Positions 44,372 to 55,847 of a stretch of DNA of 64,000 nucleotides are shown here, one piece after another. Source of the DNA: Linyphia triangularis (Eukaryota; Arthropoda; Arachnida; Araneae; Linyphiidae); assembly GCA_963978545.1 (NCBI GenBank), contig OZ021724.1, positions 103,396,023 through 103,460,022 on the forward strand, read 5' to 3'. Each line of letters opens with the position of its first letter. Positions within the stretch are counted from its first letter, which is position 1. The translations under genes and the position numbers were made by a program. Below the pieces are notes generated by a model, which saw only the letters and a list, made by a program, of their open reading frames with translations, was not told the DNA's origin and made no database searches.

Positions 44372-45734
44372 TCGTTTACTATTTTACTGTCTTTGCTGCG
44401 AAGTTCAGCAGCAACTTACACATTTGGATGAGTTATCTCAAGAAGATCTCATTCTTCTAATTGGAGATTTTTTTATTTCTTTATGTTTTTTATTTAATGA
44501 AAAACCAGTGATGTGTAGAATTCGGTGTGTGTGTGTGCTTCTTAATTTGATAAACAGTGTTTTTAATGTTTTCCGTGGATGACAGATGACTAACTTTATT
44601 TATGGGAATGAACTTGGATTTTGGTATAATTATGAAATATTATTTGGCGAAAATATACTATTGTTTACATATTTGATCTTCTACTTTGAGAGAAAAACGA
44701 AATTATGACTCTGGAAAGAAGATTTTCTATTTTGTGGATTGGAATTTTTTTAAAGTAACAGAATAGACAATAGTATCTCTTTATGAGTGTTCTTTTAAGC
44801 AGCGTAACACCATTTTGAAAAAAATTCAAGATTAAAAAAAATTAAATGTGATAAAATGTATATGATGTCAGATATCTTATCAAAAGTCTGTAAATATATT
44901 CTGATGCTTTTCCTATAAACATTCGATATAATATAAATTTTATTATTTATAAACAATTGATAGATTTCTATTTAGATACGTTAATGATTATCCTGTAGTC
45001 AATTGACATTAACAACTCTAGAAAGGAAATTATGGAGCGCATAGCTACCATATTAGAGCATGTGTGCTAGAGACAAGTATACTAAATTTCTATATAACTG
45101 TTTTATAGCACATTTCTTAGAATAATAATTTAAAGTATGTTGCACGTATTGTCATACGAAATTTAATTGCCAAAATGAGTTACAAATGTTTCTTAGAGAA
45201 ATGTTTAATTTTAAAAATAAAACTAATTTTGTTCTGAAAGCTAGGTATCACATCTTAGAGAGAAATCTGCAAGTTAAGAAAGATCTGAATTTGCAGCCCG
45301 ATTGTAAGCGTATATAGTTTACATTAAATTCGTACGTTATTGAAAAAGCTGCAAGTGAAATACCTATAGATTTATCATTTAAAATTATTAAAGTCATTTT
45401 AAATGTTCGTGTCATATATGCTTCCAGTAAATTAAAATTTGAATTTTAAGGACTACACCACTACCTTCAAATCAGAACCATTATTTGATCACTATACTTA
45501 TTACTTGTAGATGGTACGAGAATCAAAATTATCATTTTATAAGTGAAGTACGAGTGTACTCGTGTTATTTTTAATTGCTTATATTAATCTGCTATATCTG
45601 AAGTAAAACATTAAACAACCCAAAATAACTTAAAAGCATAAACATGCAGATTGTATCTTGTGTGAATGATCGTACCCTACATGTTTTTGCAGAAAACGTG
45701 CCAACTTCTTAGAATGCTTTTTAGGAAGATACCT
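44372..45734. other. AT-rich, no feature seen
   Basis: An 86-codon plus-strand frame (44322-44582) is antisense to the LINE relic at its start and has no recognised domain. The remainder is AT-rich without supported features. Confidence 0.45.
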
Positions 45735-45738
45735 TTAA

Positions 45739-46453
45739 GGGGACTGTTAAGTCAAAAATAAAAATTCTTCAATTTTTGTCTAAAATTCATGAAATTTTTT
45801 GTGCAGTTCAATAGCAATTAGATGAAACACAACCTAAAATTTCAAAAATTTATATTGATTTTTTTTTAAGAAATTAAATTTTTATTGAAATATTTAGCGT
45901 TTTTTCCGTAATTTTAAAAAAGCTCCTTGCGATTCAAATTTTTTGCAATCTGTCTCAATTTTTTTGCATAAGCTTATTGAATATATATTGACATAATTGT
46001 GCATGGATTTTGAATTTGACTCATTGGTTAATTATTTAAAAGTAAAACTTTGGTACTACGGCAAAAAATGTAAACTTTTTAAATAGTAGCATTACGAAAA
46101 TTACTGTAAAACAATAAAAAAATACCAGATTCCAAAATCCATGCACAATTATGTTCAAAATAGTATAGTAAACAATATCTCCAAATTAAAAAAAAATACA
46201 TCAACTTTTGAATCGCAAGGAACAAATCGAATGCCTAAAAATCTTAAAATACACATGAAGAGAAAAATGCAATTTAAGAAATTGAAATACATACGATTTC
46301 TGATATGCGAGCTTACAAAAACTCAAATAATTTTCTTAATTCTTCTCGGATCAGCAAAAGTAAGGTATGTACTGAAAGCTAGAATTGCAGGCTATATATT
46401 TCCAATAAAATATAAAAATAGAAATTTTTGAAATTTTTGCCTTAACAGTCCCC
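45739..46453 (+). mobile_element. TTAA-flanked MITE, GGGGACTGTTAAG family
   Basis: The ends GGGGACTGTTAAGTCAAAAA and (reverse complement of the right end) GGGGACTGTTAAGGCAAAAA match at 19 of 20 positions. TTAA lies at 45735-45738 and 46454-46457. Length is 715 bp. The interior is partly palindromic: ACATAATTGTGCATGGATTT near 46000 is repeated inverted near 46135. The 96-codon frame at 46141-46431 lies in this inverted sequence and is not considered a gene. Confidence 0.9.
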
Positions 46454-46457
46454 TTAA

Positions 46458-46859
46458 AGAACTATTTAAATTAAATTTTCATTAAATGCCAACAATTTGC
46501 CTTATGTGTCTTAAAGTATAGCTAGACGTATCTATCCTACAACCAATTTCTGTCTTACTTCAAAAACCTACTTATATCAATTTAAAACCATCACTTCCTC
46601 AACCTCAACAAGCTACAATTAAGAAAAATAAATCCCACTTCATCACCCCATGTCCAGTCTGGTAACAAAACCACCAGAACCCAATAAAAAATCCCAGCCC
46701 AGAAAGCAGTTACTTCCCACCAGAATCAATCAAGAGTATCCCAGATGTCCAACAATCCACCTACTCCCATCCTCATCTCACTTCTAAGGAACATCCTCAT
46801 CCCCACCTTTTAAAAACAAAGAAACGACAAAACGTACTTACCGCCTTTTACCCTCCCCT
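46458..46859. other. C-rich, G-poor stretch
   Basis: About 46590-46860 is strikingly C/A/T-rich and G-poor on the plus strand (CCACC, CCCATCC words), ending in a polypyrimidine segment. On the minus strand a GGTAAGTACG splice-donor-like motif lies near 46836-46845. No open frame is recognised. Confidence 0.3.
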
Positions 46860-47450
46860 TCTCTTCCACCTTTTATATATTTTTCTGGTGTAAAATGAAT
46901 CCACATCTAGTTCTGAGCGAGACATATCCAACGGATTTTTTTAAATTTCGCGTTGGAAAATCCGTTAATTGATGGATTGAACGGTCAGCACTGGACAAGA
47001 GACTTCGGAAGCCCCCTAAGGGATTTCCGAGGTCAAAAGTCCGTGGGAGGGTGTATATGCCCCCAGTGGACAAAGTCTTCTAAGCATGATCTATTTGGCA
47101 CCAGAGGATTAAACCTCCCCAGCCCTGTGTCTTTAAAGGTGAGTTCTGTTTGTACGCGCCCGAGTTCAAACTTTGTCGAGTGAAGAAAGCTTTTTCTGTC
47201 TGTGTTGTGTTATTTTGTAAAACTGGAAAAGGGAATCCGCCGATTTGTCATCATTTTAGAGGAGTGTGAACTGTTTAGGAGGGTGGATATGGATAGGGCG
47301 TCGGGGAATCGGCCGGGAATTATAATGCATACGTGGCAGTTGAGCCGGGAATCGTGGGTTCGTGTTGAGATTGGTGTAAGTATTCTGTTTGTTTTAAGAG
47401 TGAAGGAGAATTGGAATAAATTCGAGTTAGGGTAGAGCGTGAATATATTT
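46860..47450 (+). other. GC-richer, exon-like island
   Basis: It is clearly less AT-rich than its flanks and single-copy in the window. It contains an inverted pair AACGGATTTTT / AAAATCCGTT near 46930-46965 and a strong 5-prime splice-donor match AAAGGTGAGT near 47135-47144. A 77-codon frame at 47202-47435 holds Gly/Arg/Trp-containing sequence. Without a start, partner exon or recognised domain I cannot name a product. It could be an untranslated first exon, a regulatory element, or unrelated to genes. Confidence 0.3.
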
Positions 47451-47994
47451 CATGGGGGATTGTGTTTAAGTTGAATTTCTTTTGGTATTTTGTAAACAAA
47501 TTCTATTTAAGAAGATCGTCGGCCTGACCCAAACCATATATACCTAATGCTTAATTTTTTAGCCGCAATATCTTCCGAAGTGTTGTTTAAAAACGTATAA
47601 ATTTACACATCAGCTTCAAAGGTAGTAATAAAATATGGTTTTTAAAATTTAAAAGTGGAAAATATATCGTGGTGTTTTATTGTTATTATTTTTTAAATTT
47701 TTTTTTTACAAAATAGCTTTTATATTTTTTAAAGTTTACAAAAAATCACTTAGTTATTGGTATTTTTAAAGTTTTTTAGCTATCGTTTATTACTTTTGAT
47801 GAAATTGGTAAAATATTCGTACGTTTAGTTAAACACAGTAGGACCTACTTAAAACGAGTGTGTTCATCTACTCTGTAAAAAATATCCTTTGTATTTGTCT
47901 CCGAATAAAAATATTCAATAAAACATGGATGCTACAATTAATGTTAAATAAGTAACATCTTTCGACTTAGAGGCATTCTTAAAATTGACTGCTT
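47451..47994. other. AT-rich, no feature seen
   Basis: AT-rich sequence running into the ATATT satellite. Confidence 0.5.
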
Positions 47995-48440
47995 ATAGTA
48001 TTATATTATATTATATTATATTATATTATTTTTTATTATGTTATATTATATTATATTATATTATATTATTTTTTATTATGTTATATTATATTATATTATA
48101 TTTATAATATATATATTTATAATTATAATATATTTATATTTATAATATATTTATAATTATAAAATATTTTTAATTATAATATATTTATATTCATAATATA
48201 TTTATATTTATAATATATTTATAATTATAAAATAAAATATTAATATAAAAATATAAAAATATTAATAATATAAATAATATGTATAATATTATTATATTAT
48301 AAATAATATATAATATAATATATTATATATATTATAAATAATATTAATAATATATATAAAAATATTAATATAAAATTTTAAATATAATTATAAAATATTT
48401 ATAATTATATTATATTTATAACTATAATATATTTATATTA
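47995..48440. repeat. ATATT/AT-rich satellite
   Basis: Starts with (ATATT)n pentamers, including a duplicated 50-60 bp block ending TTTTTTATTATG. It then continues as irregular TATAATATATTTATA words with almost no G or C for about 440 bp. It is prone to secondary structure and assembly error. Confidence 0.93.
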
Positions 48441-50078
48441 TATTCCTGCTTATAACAGTTACAGGATACACGAATGCAAAAAAAAAAAAAAAAAAAGTTG
48501 GAACTTGAATTTCCGATTTGAGATTTATGTTGTTGTTTTTTTAAAAAAGGTAACTGTATATTTTAACTAACATTTTTACAAATCTAGTATTGAATATTTT
48601 CGTTTAGAGACGAATATGAGTGATTATTTTTAATATTGCGTAACCAACTAATTAATTTTATATATAAAACCAATAATATTAAATTGTATAAGTTTACAAA
48701 TTTGATTAACATCTTTCTAGAAAAATTTTGCACACAATTTTTCTCAAAGGTGGTAATGGGAGGGTAGTTGCTAGGCATTCTTTTAAAAAAATTGTCTTAT
48801 GGTTTTTGGTGAATTTTACTTTACATTAAAAGGTAAAAATTAATTACAACTGGTTTTATTAATCACAGTTTAAAAGATCTGGTAATTACATGGAGAAAAA
48901 ATCCGAATAAAGTCTTCAATGAAATGAAATAGACATTGATGCTGTCATATTCTATGTTAAGTTCTATTTAGTTTCGTTTCAGCAACAACTCATGTAGTTA
49001 ATTTATGTTGTGGTTTAATTATTTTTTATTATCAAAAATACTAAAGCTGAAATACTACTGCATAAAACATAAATGACTAATCCTAATGTGGATGCCCTAC
49101 TCAGAAAACTTTTATTTAATTGATTCTTTATTTCTGCTACAGCAATCCTAAAAAATAATCTGTTGCTTAAATAATAAATTTCCGATCCACACACAATTAC
49201 GGTAAATATATTAGCAAAATAGAATATTACAGTAGGGGATCCATCTCAAAGATACAATAATTTATAACTAAGCAATAAAAGTTATGGATTTTTTATTCAT
49301 TACTGCATTTACAAAAAAAATACTAACTTCGTAGTTTCACTCATGCTTAATGGGTTACGGTTCATTCTCTAGTTTATGAAAAATTCAACAATAAGATAAA
49401 AAAAAAAAAAAAAAAATTCTGGATGTAAATAAAAACGAAAGAATATTTTTGATGTATAAATATAAATCAACTACAATGATACCGGCGAAAAAAGGGCTGA
49501 AGAGAAGAAAATTATTTTTCGTTCTGATTTGTTTCTTAGTTCCATTTCACTTCACTTCAGAGTTTAATGTCTAAAAGTTAGATATCGTTTTCATTGTATA
49601 ATTTTTGCGAAACGGAATTGCTTACTTTTTTCTTCTGTTCATCTTTTCATTATTATTCTTTCTTGAACATTGCATTTTCTTTCGAATTCTAATGCGGAAT
49701 ATTGGAAAAAGATTCTTAAAAAAAAAAAAAAAAAAAAAAAAGATGCTCAGTCGATGAAGACATTATCTCGGGGAAGTTTTTACCACAATAGAACACTGGG
49801 TGGTTCGATATTCTGAGGATTTCAAGAAATTGTTATTTTCTCATGTGCATCACCTGAACCATGAGAAAGATAATGAATTTAAGGTATTTACTTTTGGAAC
49901 TGCGCGTAGAAATGATGTTAGGAAGATACTGATTTTTGAATATGAATTATTTTGGAATACATTGTAACTTGTTTATTAGCAATGACTTAAAGTAAATTAA
50001 ATTCGATTAAAATCTACTTTCCTTGATTACAAAGTTGCTGTTGGGTTAAATATCAAATTAAATATTTATTATTAACCC
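48441..50078. other. AT-rich with A homopolymers
   Basis: A runs near 48479-48497, 49400-49417 and 49719-49741. The 64-codon minus frame at 48584-48778 is unremarkable. No gene supported. Confidence 0.45.
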
Positions 50079-50082
50079 TTAA

Positions 50083-50430
50083 GGTATACATATACATTAA
50101 GAATTGCGAAATTTGACTCAAGTCTGCCTTTTTATTTTTTGTTTTAAAATATTCTAGAATTCATTACCATTAAAATGATACCATTTTCTTTCTGAGACTC
50201 AAATTAATTTTTAAATTACAGTGGGTTTTGTGAACCTGTTTTGTATCACGTACATTAGTGTACTAAACTTTAAAAGAGTTTTCTGAAGAATGACATTTTG
50301 GTGTTATATGACTTTACACCAACGGTCATAACTTCACAATGATCGGTCGGATTTACAAAATTCTAATTTTGTTTTGTAGACAATAGTTGTAAATGTGTTT
50401 CCTATTGAGAATCCATTATATATTGCCATA
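50083..50430 (+). mobile_element. GGTATAC-family MITE, copy 3, 3-prime truncated
   Basis: TTAA at 50079-50082 is followed by GGTATACATATACATTAAGAATTGCG and about 345 bp matching copies 1, 2 and 4. The copy breaks off near 50430 with no right terminus. It retains the CGGTCATAACTTC segment that copy 2 also has and copy 1 lacks. Confidence 0.88.
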
Positions 50431-50897
50431 TATTTATATATGCCATAAAAAGTGATGATCTGATGTAAATTTTACATATAACACTTCCACTTGCAATAAA
50501 TTCAACAATTTATTAAAAAGATCTGATTTACCAAAAGAAACCAGTATGAAAAAGTTTTTTTTTTTTTTTATTCTCTATAGAAAAGGATTTTAATTAATTT
50601 AAGACACATAAGTTTTAAACTAAAAGACCTGAAAGCTACTCTTAAAATACTTGAATTTAACATTAATTAAATAGATAATGTGTCACCTGTTTTAATTTAT
50701 AATATCGGCACATAAGAAAGGAACACTAGAAAACGAATCAATTGTTTTTGGTTGCTGGGTTGAGGATTCTAGCATGCGCTGTTTCATTGACGCAGTGAAT
50801 GTATCAAAAATAATAATTACTAATACTACTTTGAAAGAGGGGCAATCGTGAGGTGTTAAAGTTACCAATAATTTTTTTTAAGCTCTTATTATTTTCT
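50431..50897. other. No feature supported
   Basis: AT-rich, with a T run near 50557-50569. Confidence 0.5.
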
Positions 50898-50912
50898 GTA
50901 TAGAAATGTCGA

Positions 50913-51089
50913 GCCGACCAAATGGTATAGCGGTTAGCGTGCTAGTTTCTGGACCGCGAGGTTGCGGGTTTGAGTCCCGTGTTAGGCATTGGTGTTTGTA
51001 AATGTATGTTGGCTTGTCTAATGACAAATGTTTCGGCGCATTATAGCCGTAGTGTTGCTGACGGCGCCAGATAATCTGAATACAACCAA
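50913..51089 (+). mobile_element. SINE-A copy 5
   Basis: Head GCCGACCAAATGG, A-box TAGCGGTTAGCGTG, B-box GGTTTGAGTCCC, the same body as other copies, CAACCAA tail. Flanking repeats GTATAGAAATGTCGA (50898-50912) and GTATAGAATTTTCGA (51090-51104) match at 13 of 15. Confidence 0.93.
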
Positions 51090-51104
51090 GTATAGAATTT
51101 TCGA

Positions 51105-51665
51105 AAGAAGTATAATTTCACAAAAGCAATTCTAGCAAAATATGTCTGTCTTCTCGTAACCATTAGGACGTTCTCGAAAAAGTAGCCCAAACATGAGTTT
51201 TCTTGAATTTAAATATTTACAATAGTTTTACTTTGTGACAACTTTTGATCAAAGTAACCATTTGTCGTAAGCCCTCTTTTTGAGCACGAACGCTTCCCTT
51301 CGTCCCCGTAGTAAAAACGTCTGAATTGTAAAAAGAGATTTTTCGACGCCCCAGTAACGATGAATTGATTACAGACGTCTCCAAGTAAGAAAAGAAGAAT
51401 TTTAGTTATAAAAAAACACCGAAACACATTTTACAACAGTTTTAATTTTTTTAAATACAAATTCACATGAAGTTTAAAGAAGAGGAGCAGAGCATCACAC
51501 AACTTTCCTTTTTATTTAAAAGGAATATTTTTAAATAGATTGGTGTGATTTATCGTTTGCTATTTTCGATTGATTTTTTTGTAATAATTATTTTCAAAAA
51601 TATCGCCTTGTTGGAGATATTGGAATTATTTTTATCGGCAAAAGTAACTGTCAATTTTTATTTTG
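51105..51665. other. No feature supported
   Basis: A 72-codon minus-strand frame (51209-51427) in a slightly less AT-rich patch has no recognisable domain. Confidence 0.4.
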
Positions 51666-52130
51666 GAAGAGAAAATTGAAAATGAACATCAAGACAGAAA
51701 GACATAGTTTTTGTAAGTTAATAAAACACGAATCGTATAAACCAATTATGAGAGAGTTAAAACATATTACAAATAGTTATAAAATGTTAATCAAATGCTA
51801 ATGTATAAACCTTTAGGGTTGAAACCTATTAAATAACATTTATACGAAATAACATATATACAAATAACATATATACGAAGTAACATATATACGAAATAAC
51901 ATATATACGAATAACATATATATGAAGAGAAAATCGAACCTGAACATCAAGACAGAAAGACATAGTTGTTGTAAGTTAATAAAACACGAATCGTATAAAC
52001 CAATTATGAGAGAGTTAAAACATATTGCAAACAGTTATAAGATGTTAATCAAATGCTAATGTATAAACCTTTAGGGTTGAAACTTATAAAATAACATATA
52101 TACGAAATAACATATACACGAATCAAATTG
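51666..52130. repeat. 258-bp tandem duplication with inner ATAACATATATACGAA repeats
   Basis: Two copies start at 51666 and 51924 with GAAGAGAAAATYG and differ at only a few positions. Between and after them are about seven short units of ATAACATATATACGAA type. Probably formed by slippage and unequal exchange around the short repeats. Confidence 0.92.
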
Positions 52131-52149
52131 ATAGCAATCATCCAATTTC

Positions 52150-52350
52150 ATACCATCCACATAATGGATGTTTGATTAGCTCATTGATCTTGCAAGTCAA
52201 AGTGGTAGGGTTCGAATTCTGGGTTAGCCATGGATGTACGTTGTGATTCGGAATCCTCGTTAAACTATTGATCCCATTTTGATCATCCGTTGCTGGACAC
52301 AAACATAGGTCATCCAGTCAAAATCCTATCAAATATCAAAATTTTGTAGG
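52150..52350 (+). mobile_element. SINE-C, tRNA-like SINE fragment
   Basis: A tRNA-like head with A-box-like TTTGATTAGCTCATTG and B-box-like GGGTTCGAATTCTGG is followed by a body with AATCCTCGTTAAACTATTGATCC. It is not foldable into a clean tRNA, and there is no TSD I can fix. Confidence 0.55.
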
Positions 52351-52628
52351 CAGATACTTATTCGTCTATTTTTATAATGAAAATGCCCTTCTTTTAAAAA
52401 TTATGTAGTATTTCCAGTGGAAACCTATATAAGCTAAAGTATAGGTTTGTAGCTTTATTTCTATGCGTAGAATACGAGACCACCAACTTTGTCAGTACAC
52501 CTATTTTTGGTTCTTATATTACTTTAAATAACATTAAAAACATAACGTGTCTTATAAAATTCGTCAATATAAGAGAGTTAAGCATTGATAAGTGTTTTTC
52601 TTGATTAGTTGCTAGTTGAGTTATGAGA

Positions 52629-52768
52629 CATCTCATTTGATATAATATACTTGAGTGATGAGTATATTACATCAAATGAAGTTGAATATGTTATATATTA
52701 TATCATAGTTACAATATACTCGTCACTCGAGTATAATATACTTGCGTGACAAGTATATTGTAACTTTG
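52629..52768. repeat. Two adjacent hairpins
   Basis: First: TCATTTGATATAATATACTT pairs with its near-complement ending at about 52680, with a loop of only a few bases. Second: AGTTACAATATACTCGTCAC (52707-52726) pairs with GTGACAAGTATATTGTAACT (52746-52765) with one mismatch and a 19-bp loop. Both share AATATACT-GAGTGA-like words, suggesting they are related. Confidence 0.8.
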
Positions 52769-52769
52769 T

Positions 52770-53085
52770 TCGAAGGACTCACACAGACTTACCATTGAAA
52801 TTGTCAGTATTTCTTGCCGCAATTCCACTTTGAATCGTGGAATGCTTACTCATTTCGACTAGAACTTTCATTAGACATGATGCATGAGCTTCTAGAATTC
52901 ATAGTTTCAGGTGAAATAAAAAAGTTTTAAATCAAATATGTCCTTTAAAATCATATTTATTCTATATTTTTATAAATGCATGCCAAAAAGAATTTTAGTT
53001 GAAAAAAGTCAAGATCTCTTTTGCTACAATAAATAATATATATACAAAAAACCATATTGATATTTTAATTTCAATCATTCCAACA
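52770..53085. other. AT-rich, no feature seen
   Basis: No repeat or gene supported. Confidence 0.5.
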
Positions 53086-53089
53086 GAAT

Positions 53090-53740
53090 GCCGTTTTAAT
53101 ACTAAAACTATAAAATCTTTTTATATATTTAAAAAGCACTTTTAAAAAAAATTGCAACAACCGTATGTAGCATGTATTTTTACTTAAGGTAATAATTAAA
53201 TAACTTTATGATGTAACAAAATAGTTAACCAGTTACAGAAAATATAATAAGAATAATTCAAAATTATCGTAAGGTTCTTTTTTTTTTAACCTCTATTGTA
53301 AAATTCCAAAAACTCGAAATGAACCCTTTTCGAAATTCACAGCACAATTATTTTTTTAGAAAGCTCTATTTCATAAACGATATTTAATTTCCAAAAATGT
53401 TATATACGTACATTATTGAAATAAATGTATAAACATTTCCATTAATCAGAAGCTTACAATAGCTAACTGTAAGAAGCAATTGAAAAATATATGGTTCATA
53501 AAATAAGAAATCTACTTTATTTCCAAAATCATCACCAGTATCGATTTACTAAGATGACCATTTAAATTGAATGAGATGGGTTTGAACAAGGGCTATCTAA
53601 CGAATCAATCAACGTTCTTGTGAATAACCAATTCTTCTAGAATTGGTTGGTATTTGATGTCAAAATATCTCTGGCAGTAATTCAGCAGTGGTATCGTTTC
53701 TCGAAATCGCCCAGGGAACTTCCTCTGAACTCTTTCATGC
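53090..53740 (+). repeat. Rpt-C copy 1
   Basis: Ordered blocks: CCGTTTTAATACTAAAA; GAACCCTTTTCGAAATT-like; TAAACATTTCC; a segment with CATCACCAGT..GATTTACTAA..GA..ATTTAAATTGAA; and AGAATTGGTTGGTATTTGA. The same order occurs at 60950-61640 and 62780-63480, with the right half at 58300-58515, all on the plus strand. No coding content. It directly precedes the 44-bp array. Confidence 0.7.
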
Positions 53741-53759
53741 TAAAGACCTTCTGCTCTAG

Positions 53760-54639
53760 GAGCGCCCAAATTCTTCCCGCTGCACTCCCAATGAGGATCT
53801 CATGAGCGCCCAAATTCTTCCCGCTGAACTCCCAGGGAGGATCTCATGAGCGCCCAAATTCTTCCCGCTGCACTCTCAATGAGGATCTCATGAGCGCCCA
53901 AATTCTTCCCGCTGCACTCCCAGGGAGGATCTCATGAGCCCCCGAATTCTTCCCGCTGCACTCCCAGGGAGGATCTCATGAGAACCCGAATTCTTCCCGC
54001 TGAACTCCCAGGAAGGATCTCATGAGCGCCCGAATTCTTCCCACTGCACTCCCAATGAGGATCTCATGAGCGCCCAAATTCTTCCCGCTGCACTCCCAGG
54101 AAGGATCTCATGAGCTCCCGAATTCTTCCCACTGCACTCCCAGGGAGGATCTAATGAGAACCCGAATTCTTCCCGCTGAACTCCCAGGGAGGATCTTATG
54201 AGCGCCCGAATTCTTCACACTGCACTCCCAGGGAGGATCTAATGAGAACCCGAATTCTTCCCGCTGAACTCCCAGGGAGGATCTCATGAGCGCCCGAATT
54301 CTTCCCGCTGCACTCCCAATGAGGATCTCATGAGCGCCCAAATTCTTCCCGCTGCACTCCCAATGAGGATCTCATGAGCGTCCAAATTCTTCCCGCTGCA
54401 CTCCCAATGAGGATCTCATGAGCGCCCAAATTCTTCCCGCTGCACTCCCAGGGAGGATCTCATGAGCTCCCGAATTCTTCCCACTGCACTCCCAGGGAGG
54501 ATCTAATGAGAACCCGAATTCTTCCCACTGAACTCCCAGGGAGGATCTAATGAGAACACGAATTCTTCCCGCTGAACTCCCAGGGAGGATCTCATGAGCG
54601 CCCGAATTCTTCCCACTGCACTCCCAGGGAGGATCTCAT
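53760..54639. repeat. 44-bp minisatellite, 20 units
   Basis: Twenty consecutive 44-bp units beginning GAGCGCCCAAATTCTTCCCG or GAGAACCCGAATTCTTCCCG, with no indels. Variant sites (GCGCCC/AACCCG/CTCCCG, GCACTC/GAACTC, CAATGAGG/CAGGGAGG, CTCAT/CTAAT) recur in combinations, for example units 8-10 and 16-18, implying block duplication. Because 44 is not divisible by 3, an open minus-strand frame cycles through all frames, giving a 44-residue period; the 77-codon frame at 54108-54341 is this effect. Confidence 0.97.
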
Positions 54640-55067
54640 AAGCGTTAAATGTCCCTCAGTGCTCAATCGCGGTGAACTTCTATGGAGGAATTTCAGAAGC
54701 CGTAGGAATGAATCGTCAAGAGTATTTAAAACCATTCAATGTATCTAACCTACAGTAAGACCGTGTATTGCCACTTCTGTATTTTATGGAGATTAAAATA
54801 TATCATTTTATTTGTATTAAAATAGAATATTTATTGAAAAAAATATGAGCTTTCTTTTATTGATTTTCAGATACCCATTGAATTTACAATTGTTTCCAAA
54901 ATCGAACACACTATATCTCGAACTCCCTATTTACCTTACTATAAAACTCGCGCGTTCTACCTCTTGATTACCTAGACTTGATAAATGTGCGGCTATGCAC
55001 ATTGACAAGGCGTGCTGGATCAGATTTCAAAAATTATGCTGAAAATGGCACATTAGAGTAGTTTGAA
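54640..55067. other. No feature supported
   Basis: The first ~60 bp look like a decayed array unit (CTCAATCGCGGTGAACTTC, GGAGGAATTTCAG). The rest is AT-rich. Confidence 0.5.
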
Positions 55068-55071
55068 TTGA

Positions 55072-55798
55072 GGTATACATATACAATTGAGATGATTTTC
55101 TTTAATTTTTAGGTCATAATTTCAAACATTTTGGAAGTATATCAGAATTAAAAATGATGCATTTATATATAAAAACTTTTTTTTCCGCCAATTTTTTAAT
55201 CAGCTAAATTGCAATTAAAGTGACTAATTAGGATATTATTAGAACATACATAAATAAACTTGTAATTAACTTAGAGGTGCGATTTTTATTGCAAATAAAA
55301 TATATTATATTGACGCATGTTCCTATTTAGAATTTTGAATTTGGCTGCTGTATTTATTTAATTATAATTTTTTAAATAAAATGTTTAAAAAAATACATAG
55401 TTTTTAACAAAAAATTAAGATTAAAATATTCATAAAAAAATGTGTTTATAACAATATATGCTAGATTCTTCATAGGAAACACATTCACAGCTTGTGTCTT
55501 CAGAACAAAATTAGAATTTTGTAAATTGGACAATTTATTTATAAGTCACATAACTCCAAAAAATGTCATTCTTCAGAAAACGCTTTTAAAGTTTACTACA
55601 CCAATGAACGTGATGCAAAACAGGTTCACAAAACCCGCTGTAATTTAAAAAGTAAATTCAGTCTCAGAAAGAAAATGGTATTATTTTAAAGGTAATGAAC
55701 TCGGAAACATTTAAAAAAAAAAAAAAAAAAGGGAAAAAAAAAAAAAAAAAGCCTCAGACTTGAGTCAAATTTTGCAATTCCTAATGTATATGTATACC
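55072..55798 (-). mobile_element. GGTATAC-family MITE, copy 4, full length with TTGA flanks
   Basis: Complete copy in inverse orientation to copy 1: left GGTATACATATACAATTGAG, right ATGTATATGTATACC. It is flanked by TTGA at 55068-55071 and TTGA at 55799-55802. The identical, non-inverted tetramer on both sides shows the flank is a true TSD, here TTGA instead of TTAA. Length is 727 bp. A-rich tracts lie at 55713-55750. The 68-codon frame at 55442-55648 parallels the one in copy 1, but it is interrupted in copies 2 and 3. Confidence 0.92.
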
Positions 55799-55847
55799 TT
55801 GAAGATTAAAAACGAATGTATGATTTCTTCTTCTAACTTTTTCAAAC

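Noticed and set aside
46141..46431. 96-codon Lys-rich frame
   Set aside because: Inside a partly palindromic TTAA MITE, AT-rich and Lys/Asn/Ile-biased, no domain.
54108..54341. 77-codon frame in the 44-bp array
   Set aside because: By-product of a stop-poor repeat unit; no independent support.
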